Shown: positions 8,563-17,766, counted from the first letter of the stretch. The stretch: 64,000 nt of DNA from Marinimicrobium koreense (GCF_003762925.1 NZ_RJUK01000001.1:806001-870000), one strand, 5' to 3'. Numbers and translations: made by a program. Notes: generated from the letters alone by a model not told the origin.

Positions 8563-9528
8563 ATGGATACCCACGCAGACGTCAAAATTCCGGTTGGCAT
8601 CAGTGAATGCCTGCTCGGCGAGCGGGTTCGCTTTGATGGCGGACACAAACGCAACCGCTTTCTGACCGACGTCATGAGCCGTTACTTCGACTATCGACCC
8701 GTCTGCCCCGAAGTGCTGATTGGCCTGGGCATTCCCCGCAAGCCCATCCGCCTGGTCGCCACCGACAAAGGCACCCGCGTGCGTGGTGTTCAGGACGACA
8801 GCCTCGATGTTACCGAGGCTCTGGCCGCCGAGGCCGACAAGGCGCTGGAACGTATGCCGGACATCTGCGGCTACGTGATGATGCAGAACTCCCCGAGCTG
8901 CGGCGCCTTCCGTATGAAACGCTACGGCGAAAACGGCTACCCGCTCGACAGCGAGGGGATCGGAGCCTATGCCGAACGTTTGATGGAATTGCACCCGCTG
9001 CTGCCGGTGGAAGAGGCTGGGCGCCTGACCGATGCCGGTCTGCGTGATAACTTCATCTCCCGGGTGTTCGCCTATCACGACTGGAAAACCTCCGTCGAGC
9101 CGGACCCCACGCCTGCCAAGTTGGTGGACTTCTACTCCCGGTACAAATACCAGGTAATGGCTCACCATGTGCCCAGCTACCAGTCCATCGGTCGGTTGGT
9201 GGCCCAGGCGGGAACGCGGGACATCCATGAACTGTGCAATGAGTTTCTGACCGCATTTATGGCCGCGCTGAGCCATAAAACCACGCGCAAGAGCAATACC
9301 AACACCATGCTGCACCTGCGTGGCTACCTGCGCGACCTGCTCGATGGCAATGAACAGCAGGAGCTGTCCGAGGTCATCGACGCCTATCACGCCGGTGATG
9401 TGCCGCTGGTGGTACCGCTGACGCTGCTCAAGCACTACCTGCGCAAGGTGGATAATCCCTACCTGCAAAAGCAGACCTTCTGGGCGCCGCATCCGGAAAA
9501 GCTGGGCCTTCGCAATGCCAACGTCTGA
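8563..9528 (+). CDS. DUF523/DUF1722 protein (YbgA-like two-domain)
   Basis: This 321-residue protein has an N-terminal DUF523 domain (about residues 8-160; motifs GISECLLGERVRFDGGHKRN and NSPSCGAF with conserved cysteines) and a C-terminal DUF1722/YbgA domain (about 190-310; QVMAHHVPSYQSIGRLVA). E. coli YbgA carries DUF1722 and lies beside phr, and this gene leads an operon containing a photolyase, so the association is conserved. Biochemical function is not established; the cysteines may bind metal. It starts 12 bp after the second operator candidate, with AGAGGTG as ribosome binding site. Confidence 0.85.
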   Translation: MDTHADVKIPVGISECLLGERVRFDGGHKRNRFLTDVMSRYFDYRPVCPEVLIGLGIPRKPIRLVATDKGTRVRGVQDDSLDVTEALAAEADKALERMPDICGYVMMQNSPSCGAFRMKRYGENGYPLDSEGIGAYAERLMELHPLLPVEEAGRLTDAGLRDNFISRVFAYHDWKTSVEPDPTPAKLVDFYSRYKYQVMAHHVPSYQSIGRLVAQAGTRDIHELCNEFLTAFMAALSHKTTRKSNTNTMLHLRGYLRDLLDGNEQQELSEVIDAYHAGDVPLVVPLTLLKHYLRKVDNPYLQKQTFWAPHPEKLGLRNANV

Positions 9529-9541
9529 AGATCGGGAGTCG

Positions 9542-10483
9542 ATGGTTTCCGAAGCGGTGCCCATCCGCAGGGTATCCGAGCTGACGGGCGTGAACAGCGT
9601 GACCCTGCGGGCCTGGGAGCGGCGCTATGGGCTGCTCAAACCGCTGCGCACCGCCAAGGGCCACCGACTGTATCGACCGGAGGATATTGCCCGGGTAGAG
9701 GCCATTCAGCGCTGGCTCGCCCGCGGCGTTGCGGTGAGTCAGGTCCGGGCGCTGCTGGATCAGGGCGCTGAGGCTACCGAGGTGGATCTGTCGCCAACCG
9801 ATCCCTGGCAGCAACACCGCCAGGTGATGGCCCATGCGCTTGCCGCGCTGGACGTGCATGCTCTGCGAAAGCGGCTTGCCGCATTGACCGCCGAGTATCC
9901 GATGCCGGTTCTGGTGGATCACTGTATTGAACCGCTGCTGTCGCAGTGGCGATCCGATGTCGGTCAGGGACGGCCTCAGTATGGGGTAACGTCGCAACTG
10001 TTGTGCTTCGAATCCGTGCTGTATGACTACTTCGCCTCGGCACGCCATCGGCAGTCGGCGCCGAAGGGGGCACCGCGTCTGTTGCTGGTAGATAACGGAC
10101 GCACCCCGGATTCCGTGCTGCCGATGATCTTCGCGTACAGTCTGGGCGTAAACAGGCTTCAGGTGGACTTCTTTGGCCCGGTGCCTCAGGCGGAGTGGTT
10201 GTACGCGGTGGACCAGCGGGGCGCGAATGCAGTGTTGCTCTACACCGACAGCGTTCCCGAACCAGGTTTGGAGGCCGCACACCGCGATCTGGAGCGGCAA
10301 CTGGCGGTTCCGATCTGGTTGGCGGGCCGGCAGACGGCGCTGGTGGACAGCGCGCTACAGCCTCATTGCCTCGGACAATCCCATAGTGAAATTCTGGCGG
10401 CGCTGGAGGCACGGCTTCCCGTGCGGGTCGAAGGTCCTGATTTCTCTGATAACGGGTCCCCCGGCTCTGGAGCATCACGATAA
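9542..10483 (+). CDS. MerR-family light-response regulator, LitR/CarH type without a B12-binding motif
   Basis: The 313-residue protein has a MerR helix-turn-helix at the N-terminus (PIRRVSELTGVNSVTLRAWE and RRYGLL...GHRLYRPEDIARV) followed by a helical region and a C-terminal cobalamin-binding-like fold. The DxHxxG signature that holds B12 in CarH is absent; the corresponding stretch reads LLLVDNGRTPDSVLPMIFAY. This matches the class II LitR proteins, which need a separate photosensor. It probably represses its own operon in the dark through the upstream palindromes. ATG 9542 has GGGAG 3 nt upstream; ATG 9515, overlapping the previous gene, is an alternative start. Its stop shares one base with the next start. 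Confidence 0.82.
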   Translation: MVSEAVPIRRVSELTGVNSVTLRAWERRYGLLKPLRTAKGHRLYRPEDIARVEAIQRWLARGVAVSQVRALLDQGAEATEVDLSPTDPWQQHRQVMAHALAALDVHALRKRLAALTAEYPMPVLVDHCIEPLLSQWRSDVGQGRPQYGVTSQLLCFESVLYDYFASARHRQSAPKGAPRLLLVDNGRTPDSVLPMIFAYSLGVNRLQVDFFGPVPQAEWLYAVDQRGANAVLLYTDSVPEPGLEAAHRDLERQLAVPIWLAGRQTALVDSALQPHCLGQSHSEILAALEARLPVRVEGPDFSDNGSPGSGASR

Positions 10484-10923
10484 TGACAGACAAGCTGATC
10501 ACTAAAGTCACTACCCTCTACGAGCGATTTGATCCCGCGCTGATTGGTGCTCTGGATCAGATTTACGATACCGACGTGGTGTTTGAAGACCCCCTGCATC
10601 GGGTAGAAGGCCTGGTTGCTCTGCGCCGCTACTTCTCCGGCATGGTGCATGGGCTTCAGGAATGCGGCTTTACCTTCAATCACATTCTCGAACAGCGAGG
10701 GCACGCCGATGAACCGGATCAGGCAGTCCTGCTGTGGACCATGCATTACCGCCATCCGAAGCTCAAAGGTGGTCAGCGATTGAGCCTTGAGGGGAGCAGT
10801 CATCTCCAGTTTCGGGAGCGAGTGGTGTACCACCGTGACTATTTCGATGCCGGCGCCATGCTGTATGAGCATATTCCGGTATTGGGGTACGTGATCGGTA
10901 AGCTCAAGGCGAGGTTAGGGTAA
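10483..10923 (+). CDS. SnoaL/NTF2-like small protein
   Basis: A 146-residue cytoplasmic protein of the SnoaL-like/NTF2 fold, judged from the helical N-terminus (TLYERFDPALIGALDQIYD), the DVVFEDPLHRVEG segment and the alternating strands in the second half. Such domains bind small hydrophobic ligands or act as cyclases and hydratases, but no catalytic assignment is possible. It is linked to its neighbours on both sides by TAATG overlaps. Homologous small proteins occur in other photolyase operons of gammaproteobacteria, as far as I recall. Confidence 0.75.
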   Translation: MTDKLITKVTTLYERFDPALIGALDQIYDTDVVFEDPLHRVEGLVALRRYFSGMVHGLQECGFTFNHILEQRGHADEPDQAVLLWTMHYRHPKLKGGQRLSLEGSSHLQFRERVVYHRDYFDAGAMLYEHIPVLGYVIGKLKARLG

Positions 10924-12368
10924 TGGTGAGTTCGGAAAACCAACGTATTCTTGTCTGGCTGCGCAATGATATGCGTCTGCGCGACAATCCAGCACTCTAT
11001 AACGCCGCTGAAGCAGGGGAGGGCGTGGTTGCTGTCTATGTGTTGTGCGAGGATTTTATCGAGCGGCACAGCACGGCGCCGTCACGGCTGGATTTTATTC
11101 GACGCCATTTACGTCAGATGCAAACCGATCTGGCCGAGCGGAACATCCCCCTGGTATTGCTTCGGGTTCGCCGGGCCGGTGAAATCCCCCATCAGTTGCT
11201 ATCCCTGAGCCGTCGGGAAGGCTGCCATTCGCTGTATTTTAACGCGGAATATCCCCTCGATGAGCTGAACCGGGACCGCGCAGTGGCGGAGTATTTCCAT
11301 GATCACGATCGCCATTACAAGCGGTTTCATGACCGGGTGATTCTGCCCCCGGGAAAAGTGCGTAACGGCCAGGGTGAGCCCTATCAGGTGTTTACCGCGT
11401 TCAAACGGCGCTGGATCCAGATGGCCCGTGAGCTGCCGATGGTGCCTCACGGCCTTCCGGCCGTGCAGCCGAAAGCCTTGGGACAGGTCAGCGACGCCGG
11501 GATGACCCTGGATAGTCTCTTCCGGGGGGTTCATCTCAAGGACCTCTCGGCACTTTGGCCTGCGGGCGAGGAGGAGGCGTTGAGCCGCCTCGCCGAGTTT
11601 GCAGACGGACCCATTCGGGACTATAAAAGCAAACGGGACCTGCCTGCGGAGGCCGCTACATCGACGCTGTCACCCTATCTGGCGGTGGGCAGCCTGTCGC
11701 CCCGCCAATGCCTGACCGCCGCGCTGAGTGCCAATGAAGGGCGCTGGGACGAGGGCAGTGAGGGCGTGACCACCTGGATCAGCGAGCTGGTCTGGCGGGA
11801 CTTCTATCAGCATGTGACCGTGGATTTTCCGGTGGTGTGTAAACACAAGCCGCTCCAGGGCCACACCGACGCCTTCCCCTGGCGCGACGATGAAGAGGAT
11901 TTCAACCGCTGGCGTCGCGGAGAAACCGGCATTCCCATCGTGGATGCGGCGATGCGACAGCTGCTCGACACCGGCTGGATGCACAATCGGCTCCGAATGA
12001 TCGTGGCGATGTTTCTCACCAAGAATCTGCGCATTGACTGGCGTCTGGGTGAGCGCTGGTTCATGTCGCAGCTGATCGACGGCGACTTTGCGGCCAATAA
12101 CGGCGGCTGGCAGTGGAGCGCGTCCACCGGGACCGATGCGGCGCCTTATTTCCGTATTTTCAATCCCGTGACCCAATCCGAGCGTTTTGATCCCGATGGC
12201 CGGTTTATCCGTAAATATGTTCCAGAGCTGGCAAGGGTTTCGACAAGACAGATACACCAGCCGCCACCGGTGCCGGGTTATCCCGCGCCGATGGTGGACC
12301 TGAAAGCCAGCCGCAAGGAGACCATTGCGTTGTTTCAGCAGCTCAATGGCTCATCGTCAAAGGGCTAG
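10923..12368 (+). CDS. phrB: Deoxyribodipyrimidine photolyase (class I CPD)
   Basis: The 481-residue flavoprotein repairs UV-induced cyclobutane pyrimidine dimers using blue light. The N-terminal antenna domain begins ILVWLRNDMRLRDNPAL. The C-terminal FAD domain contains WISELVWRDFYQHV, TGIPIVDAAMRQL, TGWMHNRLRMIVAMFLTKNL and NGGWQWSASTGTDAAPYFRI, the strongest photolyase signatures. Length matches E. coli PhrB (about 470). It is translationally coupled to the SnoaL-like gene and sits in the light-response operon under the LitR-type regulator, which fits its need for light induction. Confidence 0.96.
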   Translation: MVSSENQRILVWLRNDMRLRDNPALYNAAEAGEGVVAVYVLCEDFIERHSTAPSRLDFIRRHLRQMQTDLAERNIPLVLLRVRRAGEIPHQLLSLSRREGCHSLYFNAEYPLDELNRDRAVAEYFHDHDRHYKRFHDRVILPPGKVRNGQGEPYQVFTAFKRRWIQMARELPMVPHGLPAVQPKALGQVSDAGMTLDSLFRGVHLKDLSALWPAGEEEALSRLAEFADGPIRDYKSKRDLPAEAATSTLSPYLAVGSLSPRQCLTAALSANEGRWDEGSEGVTTWISELVWRDFYQHVTVDFPVVCKHKPLQGHTDAFPWRDDEEDFNRWRRGETGIPIVDAAMRQLLDTGWMHNRLRMIVAMFLTKNLRIDWRLGERWFMSQLIDGDFAANNGGWQWSASTGTDAAPYFRIFNPVTQSERFDPDGRFIRKYVPELARVSTRQIHQPPPVPGYPAPMVDLKASRKETIALFQQLNGSSSKG

Positions 12369-12379
12369 AGGAGTCGTTT

Positions 12380-13135
12380 ATGAGCCAGTCCCAGTGGATA
12401 TGGGTTACAGGTGCCTCGACCGGTATTGGTGAAGCACTGGCCCGTCGGTTATTGCAGAACGGCCACAACGTGGTGATCAGCGCCCGCTCCGCGGACAAAC
12501 TGGAATCACTGGCCCGGGCGTTTCCCGAGCGATGCCACGCGCTTCCCGTCGATCTGACGGATCGAGAGGCACTGAGCCAGGTAAGCGATCGGTTGAAGAC
12601 CATTACCCATCACCTTGATTCCGTCGTAATCAACGCCGGCACCTGCGAATACATCGACGTCAAGCATTTCGATGCCGCCCCTTTTGCCCCGGTGATGAAC
12701 ATCAATGTGGTCGGCTCGGCCAACACCGTCGAGCTGGCACTGCCGTTTCTGCGTAAATCACCCAACCGTGCCCAAGTGGTCGGGGTGGGGAGTATGGTCA
12801 CGGTGCTGCCGCTGACCCGCAGCGAGGCCTATGGTGCTTCGAAGGCCGCCATGGAGTATTTCATGCACTCTCTGCGTGTCGACCTGGCACCCGAGGGCAT
12901 TGATGTGACGCTGGTTCGCCCCGGTTTTGTCAAAACCCCGCTCACCGACCGCAATGACTTTGAGATGCCGTTTCTGGTGGAAGCCGAAACGGCGGCAGAG
13001 CACATTGCCCGCGGTATGGCCCGTCGTCAGCGGATCGTGCAATTTCCCTGGCAGTTGGTGTGGACCATGCGTCTTATCAGCTGGTTACCCCTGGGCTGGA
13101 AAACAGCTCTTTTGAAAAAGATGGTGAAAGATTGA
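12380..13135 (+). CDS. Short-chain dehydrogenase/reductase
   Basis: This 251-residue classical SDR shows the NAD(P)-binding TGASTGIGEALARRLL at the N-terminus, NAGT in the middle, and the catalytic pair in SEAYGASKAA (Tyr and Lys). Substrate is unknown. In related light- or singlet-oxygen-induced operons an SDR accompanies an FAD oxidoreductase, a DUF1365 protein and a Cfa-like methyltransferase, suggesting action on membrane lipids or lipid peroxidation products; that is inference. The start is preceded by AGAGGAG. Confidence 0.85.
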   Translation: MSQSQWIWVTGASTGIGEALARRLLQNGHNVVISARSADKLESLARAFPERCHALPVDLTDREALSQVSDRLKTITHHLDSVVINAGTCEYIDVKHFDAAPFAPVMNINVVGSANTVELALPFLRKSPNRAQVVGVGSMVTVLPLTRSEAYGASKAAMEYFMHSLRVDLAPEGIDVTLVRPGFVKTPLTDRNDFEMPFLVEAETAAEHIARGMARRQRIVQFPWQLVWTMRLISWLPLGWKTALLKKMVKD

Positions 13136-13158
13136 GCGACACAAATAGAACAAACGCT

Positions 13159-14433
13159 ATGAAAGAAACGGGCTACGAAACAAAACAGATTGCGATTGTC
13201 GGCTCCGGTATCAGCGGATTGACGGCGGGGCACCTGCTGGCCAAGCGTCACCGGGTCACGGTGTTTGAAGCCGGTGAGAGCATTGGCGGCCACACGGCCA
13301 CCAAGCGCGTCAATGTGGCTGGACAAGATTACGATGTGGACACCGGTTTTATCGTTTTTAACGACCGTACTTATCCGAATTTCATCAAGCTGATGTCCCG
13401 ACTGGGCGTTCCCAGTCAATTGACCGAAATGGGTTTTGGCGTTACTCAGCCGGGGAGTCATCACGAGTACAGCGGCAGTGGCGTCCGTGGTCTGTTCGCT
13501 CAGAAGCGCAACCTGTTTCGACCGGCGCACTGGCGGATGCTTCGGGAGATTCTGCGCTTCAATCGAGCCTGCACTCAGGCCCATGAGCAAGACCGGGTCG
13601 ACCCGCAGATGACTCTGGGGGAGTACCTGGAACAGGAGCGCTATAGCCGGTTTTTCCGGGAACACTATATTCTGCCTATGGTTTCTGCGATCTGGTCCTC
13701 GGGCCTGTCCGGCGCGGCAGAGATGCCACTGATCTTCTTTATCCGGTTTTTCCACAACCACGGGCTGCTGACTGTCACCCAGCAGCCCCAGTGGTACACG
13801 GTCAAAGGCGGCTCCCACAGTTACCTGCCTCCACTGACCCGCGAATTCGCTGACAGCATTTATACCGGTTGTCCGGTTCGCCGCGTGGAGCGAACAGAGC
13901 AGGGCGTGCGCCTGACCACAGACCGCTTTGGTGAGCAGGCTTTTGATGAAGTCATTTTTGCCTGTCACAGCGATCAGGCGCTAAAGCTTTTGGTGGATCC
14001 GACCGACCGAGAATATGACATTCTGTCGGCCATTCCCTACCAAGACAACGACGTTGTCTTGCACACTGATGCCAGCATTCTGCCCAAGGCGCGGGGCGCC
14101 TGGGCCAGTTGGAATTACCGGCTCAGCCCCGGTCGGGACAATGAAGCGGTGTTGACCTACAACATGAACATGCTTCAACGGCTCGAGTGTCCGGAAACCA
14201 TTTGTGTGAGTGTCAATGCCACGGAATGGCTCGATGAGCACAAAATCCTCGGACGCTATCGCTACAGTCACCCGGTATTCAACCGGGAAAGTATTGCAGC
14301 CCAGGCGCGCTGGAGTGACATCAGTGGTGTCAATCACACCCATTACTGCGGTGCTTATTGGCGCAACGGTTTTCACGAGGACGGTGTGGTATCGGGCCTG
14401 CGCGTCGCCAAAGCGCTGGGAGAGTCCTTCTGA
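13159..14433 (+). CDS. FAD-dependent amine-oxidase-like oxidoreductase
   Basis: A 424-residue flavoprotein of the phytoene-desaturase/amine-oxidase superfamily. The dinucleotide-binding motif IAIVGSGISGLTAGHLLAKR starts near residue 10, followed by VFEAGESIGGHTATK and DTGFIVFNDRTYPNF. The C-terminal FAD segment is NHTHYCGAYWRNGFHEDGVVSGL. This subfamily nearly always precedes DUF1365 and cfa genes, as here (TGATG overlap with DUF1365). A role in fatty-acid desaturation or modification on phospholipids is likely but unproven. ATG 13159 is the first start that leaves a normal N-terminus; TTG 13132 is an alternative. Confidence 0.85.
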   Translation: MKETGYETKQIAIVGSGISGLTAGHLLAKRHRVTVFEAGESIGGHTATKRVNVAGQDYDVDTGFIVFNDRTYPNFIKLMSRLGVPSQLTEMGFGVTQPGSHHEYSGSGVRGLFAQKRNLFRPAHWRMLREILRFNRACTQAHEQDRVDPQMTLGEYLEQERYSRFFREHYILPMVSAIWSSGLSGAAEMPLIFFIRFFHNHGLLTVTQQPQWYTVKGGSHSYLPPLTREFADSIYTGCPVRRVERTEQGVRLTTDRFGEQAFDEVIFACHSDQALKLLVDPTDREYDILSAIPYQDNDVVLHTDASILPKARGAWASWNYRLSPGRDNEAVLTYNMNMLQRLECPETICVSVNATEWLDEHKILGRYRYSHPVFNRESIAAQARWSDISGVNHTHYCGAYWRNGFHEDGVVSGLRVAKALGESF

Positions 14434-15221
14434 TGCACAGTGCGATCTATCAAGGCTGGGTGCGCCATCGCCGCTTTGTGCCTCGCGGGCATGAATTCCG
14501 GTATCGCTCGACCCTGTTTTACCTGGATCTGGATGAGTTGCCTCGGCTGTTTGAGGGGCTGTGGTTCTGGGGCCTTAATCGTCGCCGGTTAGGCTGGTTT
14601 CGGCGGGAGGATTACCTCCATCCCCAGAAAACGGACCTGAAAGACGCCGTGCGCGAGGAAGTGACTCGCCAGACGGGCCAGTGTCCGTCGGGTCCGATCC
14701 GGTTGTTGACCAACCTTCGCCAATGGGGGCTGTGTTTCAACCCGGTCAGTTTTTATTACTGCTTCGAACCTGACGCCGAGAAGCCCAGTGTCATCTTGGC
14801 CCAGGTGAACAATACGCCCTGGAATGAACGACATTGTTACGTGATTCCCTGCAACCCGAATACCGGCAAGAGTCGATTGGGGTTCAGGAAAGCGTTCCAC
14901 GTATCGCCGTTCAATCCGATTGACATGGAATACCGGTGGATCAGCACGGCGCCGGACGAATCCCTACTGGTCCATATGGAAAACTGGCGCGAGGGCGCCT
15001 GTCATATGGATGCAACGCTCAGCCTCGAGCGGCAGGCATGGGAACCATCGCGCCTGAATCGCATTTTGTGGCAGCAGCCCTGGCTGACGATCAAGGTGCC
15101 TCTGGCCATTTATTGGCAGGCACTCAAACTCTGGTTAAAGCGGGTGCCTCCCTATGGGCATCAGACGGCCCCGGCTTCTGAACGATCCACCACCCAAATT
15201 ACGCTGGCACCCAGGAGGTAG
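14433..15221 (+). CDS. DUF1365 family protein
   Basis: The 262-residue protein matches DUF1365 (MHSAIYQGWVRHRRFVPRGH, then FYLDLDELP, LRQWGLCFNPVSFYYCF and ILAQVNNTPWNERHCY). Members occur almost always between an FAD oxidoreductase and a cyclopropane-fatty-acid synthase homologue, so it probably handles or modifies the fatty-acyl substrate. No catalytic mechanism is known to me. The ATG overlaps the preceding stop by one base and the stop is 2 bp before the cfa GTG. Confidence 0.88.
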   Translation: MHSAIYQGWVRHRRFVPRGHEFRYRSTLFYLDLDELPRLFEGLWFWGLNRRRLGWFRREDYLHPQKTDLKDAVREEVTRQTGQCPSGPIRLLTNLRQWGLCFNPVSFYYCFEPDAEKPSVILAQVNNTPWNERHCYVIPCNPNTGKSRLGFRKAFHVSPFNPIDMEYRWISTAPDESLLVHMENWREGACHMDATLSLERQAWEPSRLNRILWQQPWLTIKVPLAIYWQALKLWLKRVPPYGHQTAPASERSTTQITLAPRR

Positions 15222-15223
15222 TT

Positions 15224-16492
15224 GTGACGCATTCCAACCCCAGCATCGCACGTTTTAAAGGTCATCGTCTGGCCAAACCGCGCTGGAACCAGGCGCTGGC
15301 CAAACGTTTGATTCTCAAAACGCTCTCCGCCATGGAGGAGGGCTGCCTTCGGCTGCACGATGGCGACGAGTGCCACGAGTTCGGTCAGCCGGCCGACCAG
15401 GCGGTGTTGGTGGCGGATCTGCATGTGCACGATCCCATGGCCTACGCCGAAGTGGCCTTTGGAGGTTCAGTGGGTGCCGGAGAAGCCTATATGAGCGGCT
15501 ACTGGTCGACCCCGAACCTGACCCAGGTCACGCGCATTTTTGTCCGCAATATGCACGCGCTGGACAAGATGGACGCCAGCCAGTCTATGTTCGGAAAAGG
15601 GCTGCTTCGACTGTTCAGCTGGATGAATCGAAACTCGAAAGAGGGCGCCCGACGCAATATCGCCGCGCACTACGATCTGGGTAATGATTTTTTCCGACTC
15701 TTTCTCGACCCGAGCATGATGTATTCCTCGGCCATCTACCCGCGTGCCGAGTCCACCCTGGCGGAGGCTGCCGAGTACAAACTGCAGCGGATCTGCGAGA
15801 AGCTGGAACTTGGGCCCGATGACCACTTGTTGGAAATCGGCACCGGCTGGGGTGGTATGGCGATCTACGCCGCCCGGCATTACGGTTGCCGGGTGACGAC
15901 CACCACCATCTCTCGTGCCCAGTGGGAGCATGCCCAGGCGCAAGTGAAAGAAGCGGGGCTTGAAGATCGGATAACACTGCTGTTCAAGGACTACCGGGAC
16001 CTGACCGGCGAGTACACCAAACTGGTGTCGGTGGAAATGATCGAGGCGGTAGGGCATGAACACTTCCGGGAATATTTTGAGCGCTGCTCCCGTCTGTTGA
16101 CCAGCGATGGGCTAATGTTGATTCAGGCCATCACCATTGCCGATCAGCGCTACGAGCACGCCCGCAAACACGTGGACTTTATCCAGCGGTATATTTTCCC
16201 CGGCGGCTCGCTGCCTTCGGTCGCATTGATGAGCGACCTGACGCGCCGCTTTACCGATCTGAACCTGCTGCATCTGGAAGATATCGGCCAACACTACGCG
16301 CGCACCCTGAGAGATTGGCGGCTCGCCTTTGAGGCGCAGCTCGACCGAGTGCGGGCAATGAAATTCGACGAGCGCTTTATCCGGATGTGGGAATACTATC
16401 TGTGCTATTGCGAGGGGGGCTTTATCGAGCGCAGCATCGGAACCGCACAGCTGTTGATGGCCAAGCCCAAGTATCGTCCGGAGCCGGTCTGA
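15224..16492 (+). CDS. cfa: Cyclopropane-fatty-acyl-phospholipid synthase family methyltransferase
   Basis: The 422-residue SAM-dependent enzyme has the N-terminal lipid-binding region and a C-terminal Rossmann methyltransferase domain with EIGTGWGGMAIYAARHYGC (SAM motif I), SVEMIEAVGHEHF and YIFPGGSLPS. Canonical Cfa adds a methylene bridge to unsaturated acyl chains in membrane phospholipids. In operons of this type the enzyme may instead methylate or help form furan fatty acids that quench reactive oxygen, as reported for Rhodobacter; this is inference. The GTG start follows AGGAGG. Confidence 0.9.
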   Translation: MTHSNPSIARFKGHRLAKPRWNQALAKRLILKTLSAMEEGCLRLHDGDECHEFGQPADQAVLVADLHVHDPMAYAEVAFGGSVGAGEAYMSGYWSTPNLTQVTRIFVRNMHALDKMDASQSMFGKGLLRLFSWMNRNSKEGARRNIAAHYDLGNDFFRLFLDPSMMYSSAIYPRAESTLAEAAEYKLQRICEKLELGPDDHLLEIGTGWGGMAIYAARHYGCRVTTTTISRAQWEHAQAQVKEAGLEDRITLLFKDYRDLTGEYTKLVSVEMIEAVGHEHFREYFERCSRLLTSDGLMLIQAITIADQRYEHARKHVDFIQRYIFPGGSLPSVALMSDLTRRFTDLNLLHLEDIGQHYARTLRDWRLAFEAQLDRVRAMKFDERFIRMWEYYLCYCEGGFIERSIGTAQLLMAKPKYRPEPV

Positions 16493-16493
16493 C

Positions 16494-17018
16494 GTGGAAC
16501 TCAAACGGCACTACTGGTGGATCAACGCGGTCATTTCACAAATCGGCTGGTTTGTGTGCGTACTGCTGGGCAATGTACCGGGCGTGGCATTCACGTTTCT
16601 GTTTGTCGTGCTGCACTTCCGGTTCGCGCCGGTGCACCCGCGGGACTGGCTGGCCGTCTGTGTCGCGCTGCCCATGGGTGTTGCGCACGACAACCTGCTC
16701 GGCTACTTCGGGGTGTTGGATTACAGCGCTGAGTCCGCCTCTGGATTGGCGCCGGGCTGGTTGACCTGTCTCTGGGTGATCATGGCACTGACTCTGCATC
16801 ATCCTCTGAAGGCGTTGTACGAACGTCCCTGGTTGATCGGCGTGGTTGGCGCGGTGGGTGGCCCCATGGCGTATCTGGGGGGCGTTCGTCTGTCCGGTGT
16901 GGAGTGGGGCCTGCCGGTCACTCAGGGTTTCCTGATCATGATGGCCATCTGGGTCTGGTTGTTGCCGCTGCATCGGTGGCTGGTGTTACGAGGAGAACGG
17001 TTATGTGGAAAAGTCTGA
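16494..17018 (+). CDS. DUF2878 integral membrane protein
   Basis: A 174-residue membrane protein with about five hydrophobic helices. Its pattern (WWINAVISQIGWFVCVLLGN, then GVAHDNLLGYFGVLDY) matches DUF2878, which I know from cfa/DUF1365 operons. Starts with GTG one base after the cfa stop. Function unknown; location implies a role in the inner membrane near lipid modification. Its end overlaps the next gene by 16 bp. Confidence 0.75.
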   Translation: MELKRHYWWINAVISQIGWFVCVLLGNVPGVAFTFLFVVLHFRFAPVHPRDWLAVCVALPMGVAHDNLLGYFGVLDYSAESASGLAPGWLTCLWVIMALTLHHPLKALYERPWLIGVVGAVGGPMAYLGGVRLSGVEWGLPVTQGFLIMMAIWVWLLPLHRWLVLRGERLCGKV

Positions 17019-17731
17019 TATCAGGTGTGGCGGCAAGCCTGCTTCTGCTGCCGACGGCTCAGGCACTGGCCGAAGAGAGCGAGTACGAGATCATTGGCGC
17101 GGCCTATCATGCCGACAAGATAGAGCAGTTGCTGTACGAAGAGCGGTATACGCCGGTAAATGACAGCGGCAAAGGCGAAGTGCATTACGTGGACCCGGAC
17201 GGAGAACGCATTGCCGAGAAAACCCTCGATTACTCCCACGGTGAAACCAGCCCGTCATTTGAGCTTCGGGATTTGCGCCAGGATCTGCACTGGAGTGCGC
17301 GCTGGAGTGATGATGAGGAGCAGATCCGCTTGACGCGAGGTTCCCGGGAAGAACCGGAAAGTGAATCGGTAGAGGTCAAAAGCCGGCAGGTGATCGACGC
17401 CGGTTTCGATCCATTCATTCAGAGTCATTGGGATCGTCTGATGGACGGGGAGCGGGTGACCTTCCACTTCGCCTTTCCCAACCGACTGACCAACGTCCGG
17501 CTGCGCGCCGAGCGCATTGAAGCCGACGACTCGCCCATTCAAAAACAGGAAGAGGGCTGGGTGTATTTCCGTATCCGGGTGAACAGCGCTGTGCTGTCAC
17601 TGTTCGCGGATAATCTGTACCTGGCATATGATCCTGAGGACACACGCCTGATGGTCTTTCGCGGTCGTTCCAATATTCCGGACGCCGATGGAGAGGGACG
17701 GGATGTAGAGATTCACTATCGGTACCCCTGA
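17003..17731 (+). CDS. Secreted protein of unknown function, last gene of the light-response operon
   Basis: The 242-residue protein carries a clear signal peptide (MWKSLISGVAASLLLLPTA, cleavage near ALA-EES) and a hydrophilic, strand-rich mature part with many charged residues (SARWSDDEEQIRLTRGS, LTNVRLRAERIEADDS). I do not recognise the family. ATG 17003 has AGGAGA upstream and overlaps the DUF2878 stop. A periplasmic or outer-membrane-associated role serving the lipid-modifying enzymes is plausible only by position. Confidence 0.65.
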   Translation: MWKSLISGVAASLLLLPTAQALAEESEYEIIGAAYHADKIEQLLYEERYTPVNDSGKGEVHYVDPDGERIAEKTLDYSHGETSPSFELRDLRQDLHWSARWSDDEEQIRLTRGSREEPESESVEVKSRQVIDAGFDPFIQSHWDRLMDGERVTFHFAFPNRLTNVRLRAERIEADDSPIQKQEEGWVYFRIRVNSAVLSLFADNLYLAYDPEDTRLMVFRGRSNIPDADGEGRDVEIHYRYP

Positions 17732-17766
17732 GGTGCCGATAACATCCAGGGTCACGATGGCCCTGG
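17718..17766. terminator. Two hairpins between convergent genes
   Basis: ATCGG-T-ACC pairs with GGT-G-CCGAT (17718-17740, over the stop codon of the secreted protein) and CCAGGG with CCCTGG (17746-17766). No T-run follows either stem. They sit where a bidirectional terminator is expected, but proof is lacking. Confidence 0.3.
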
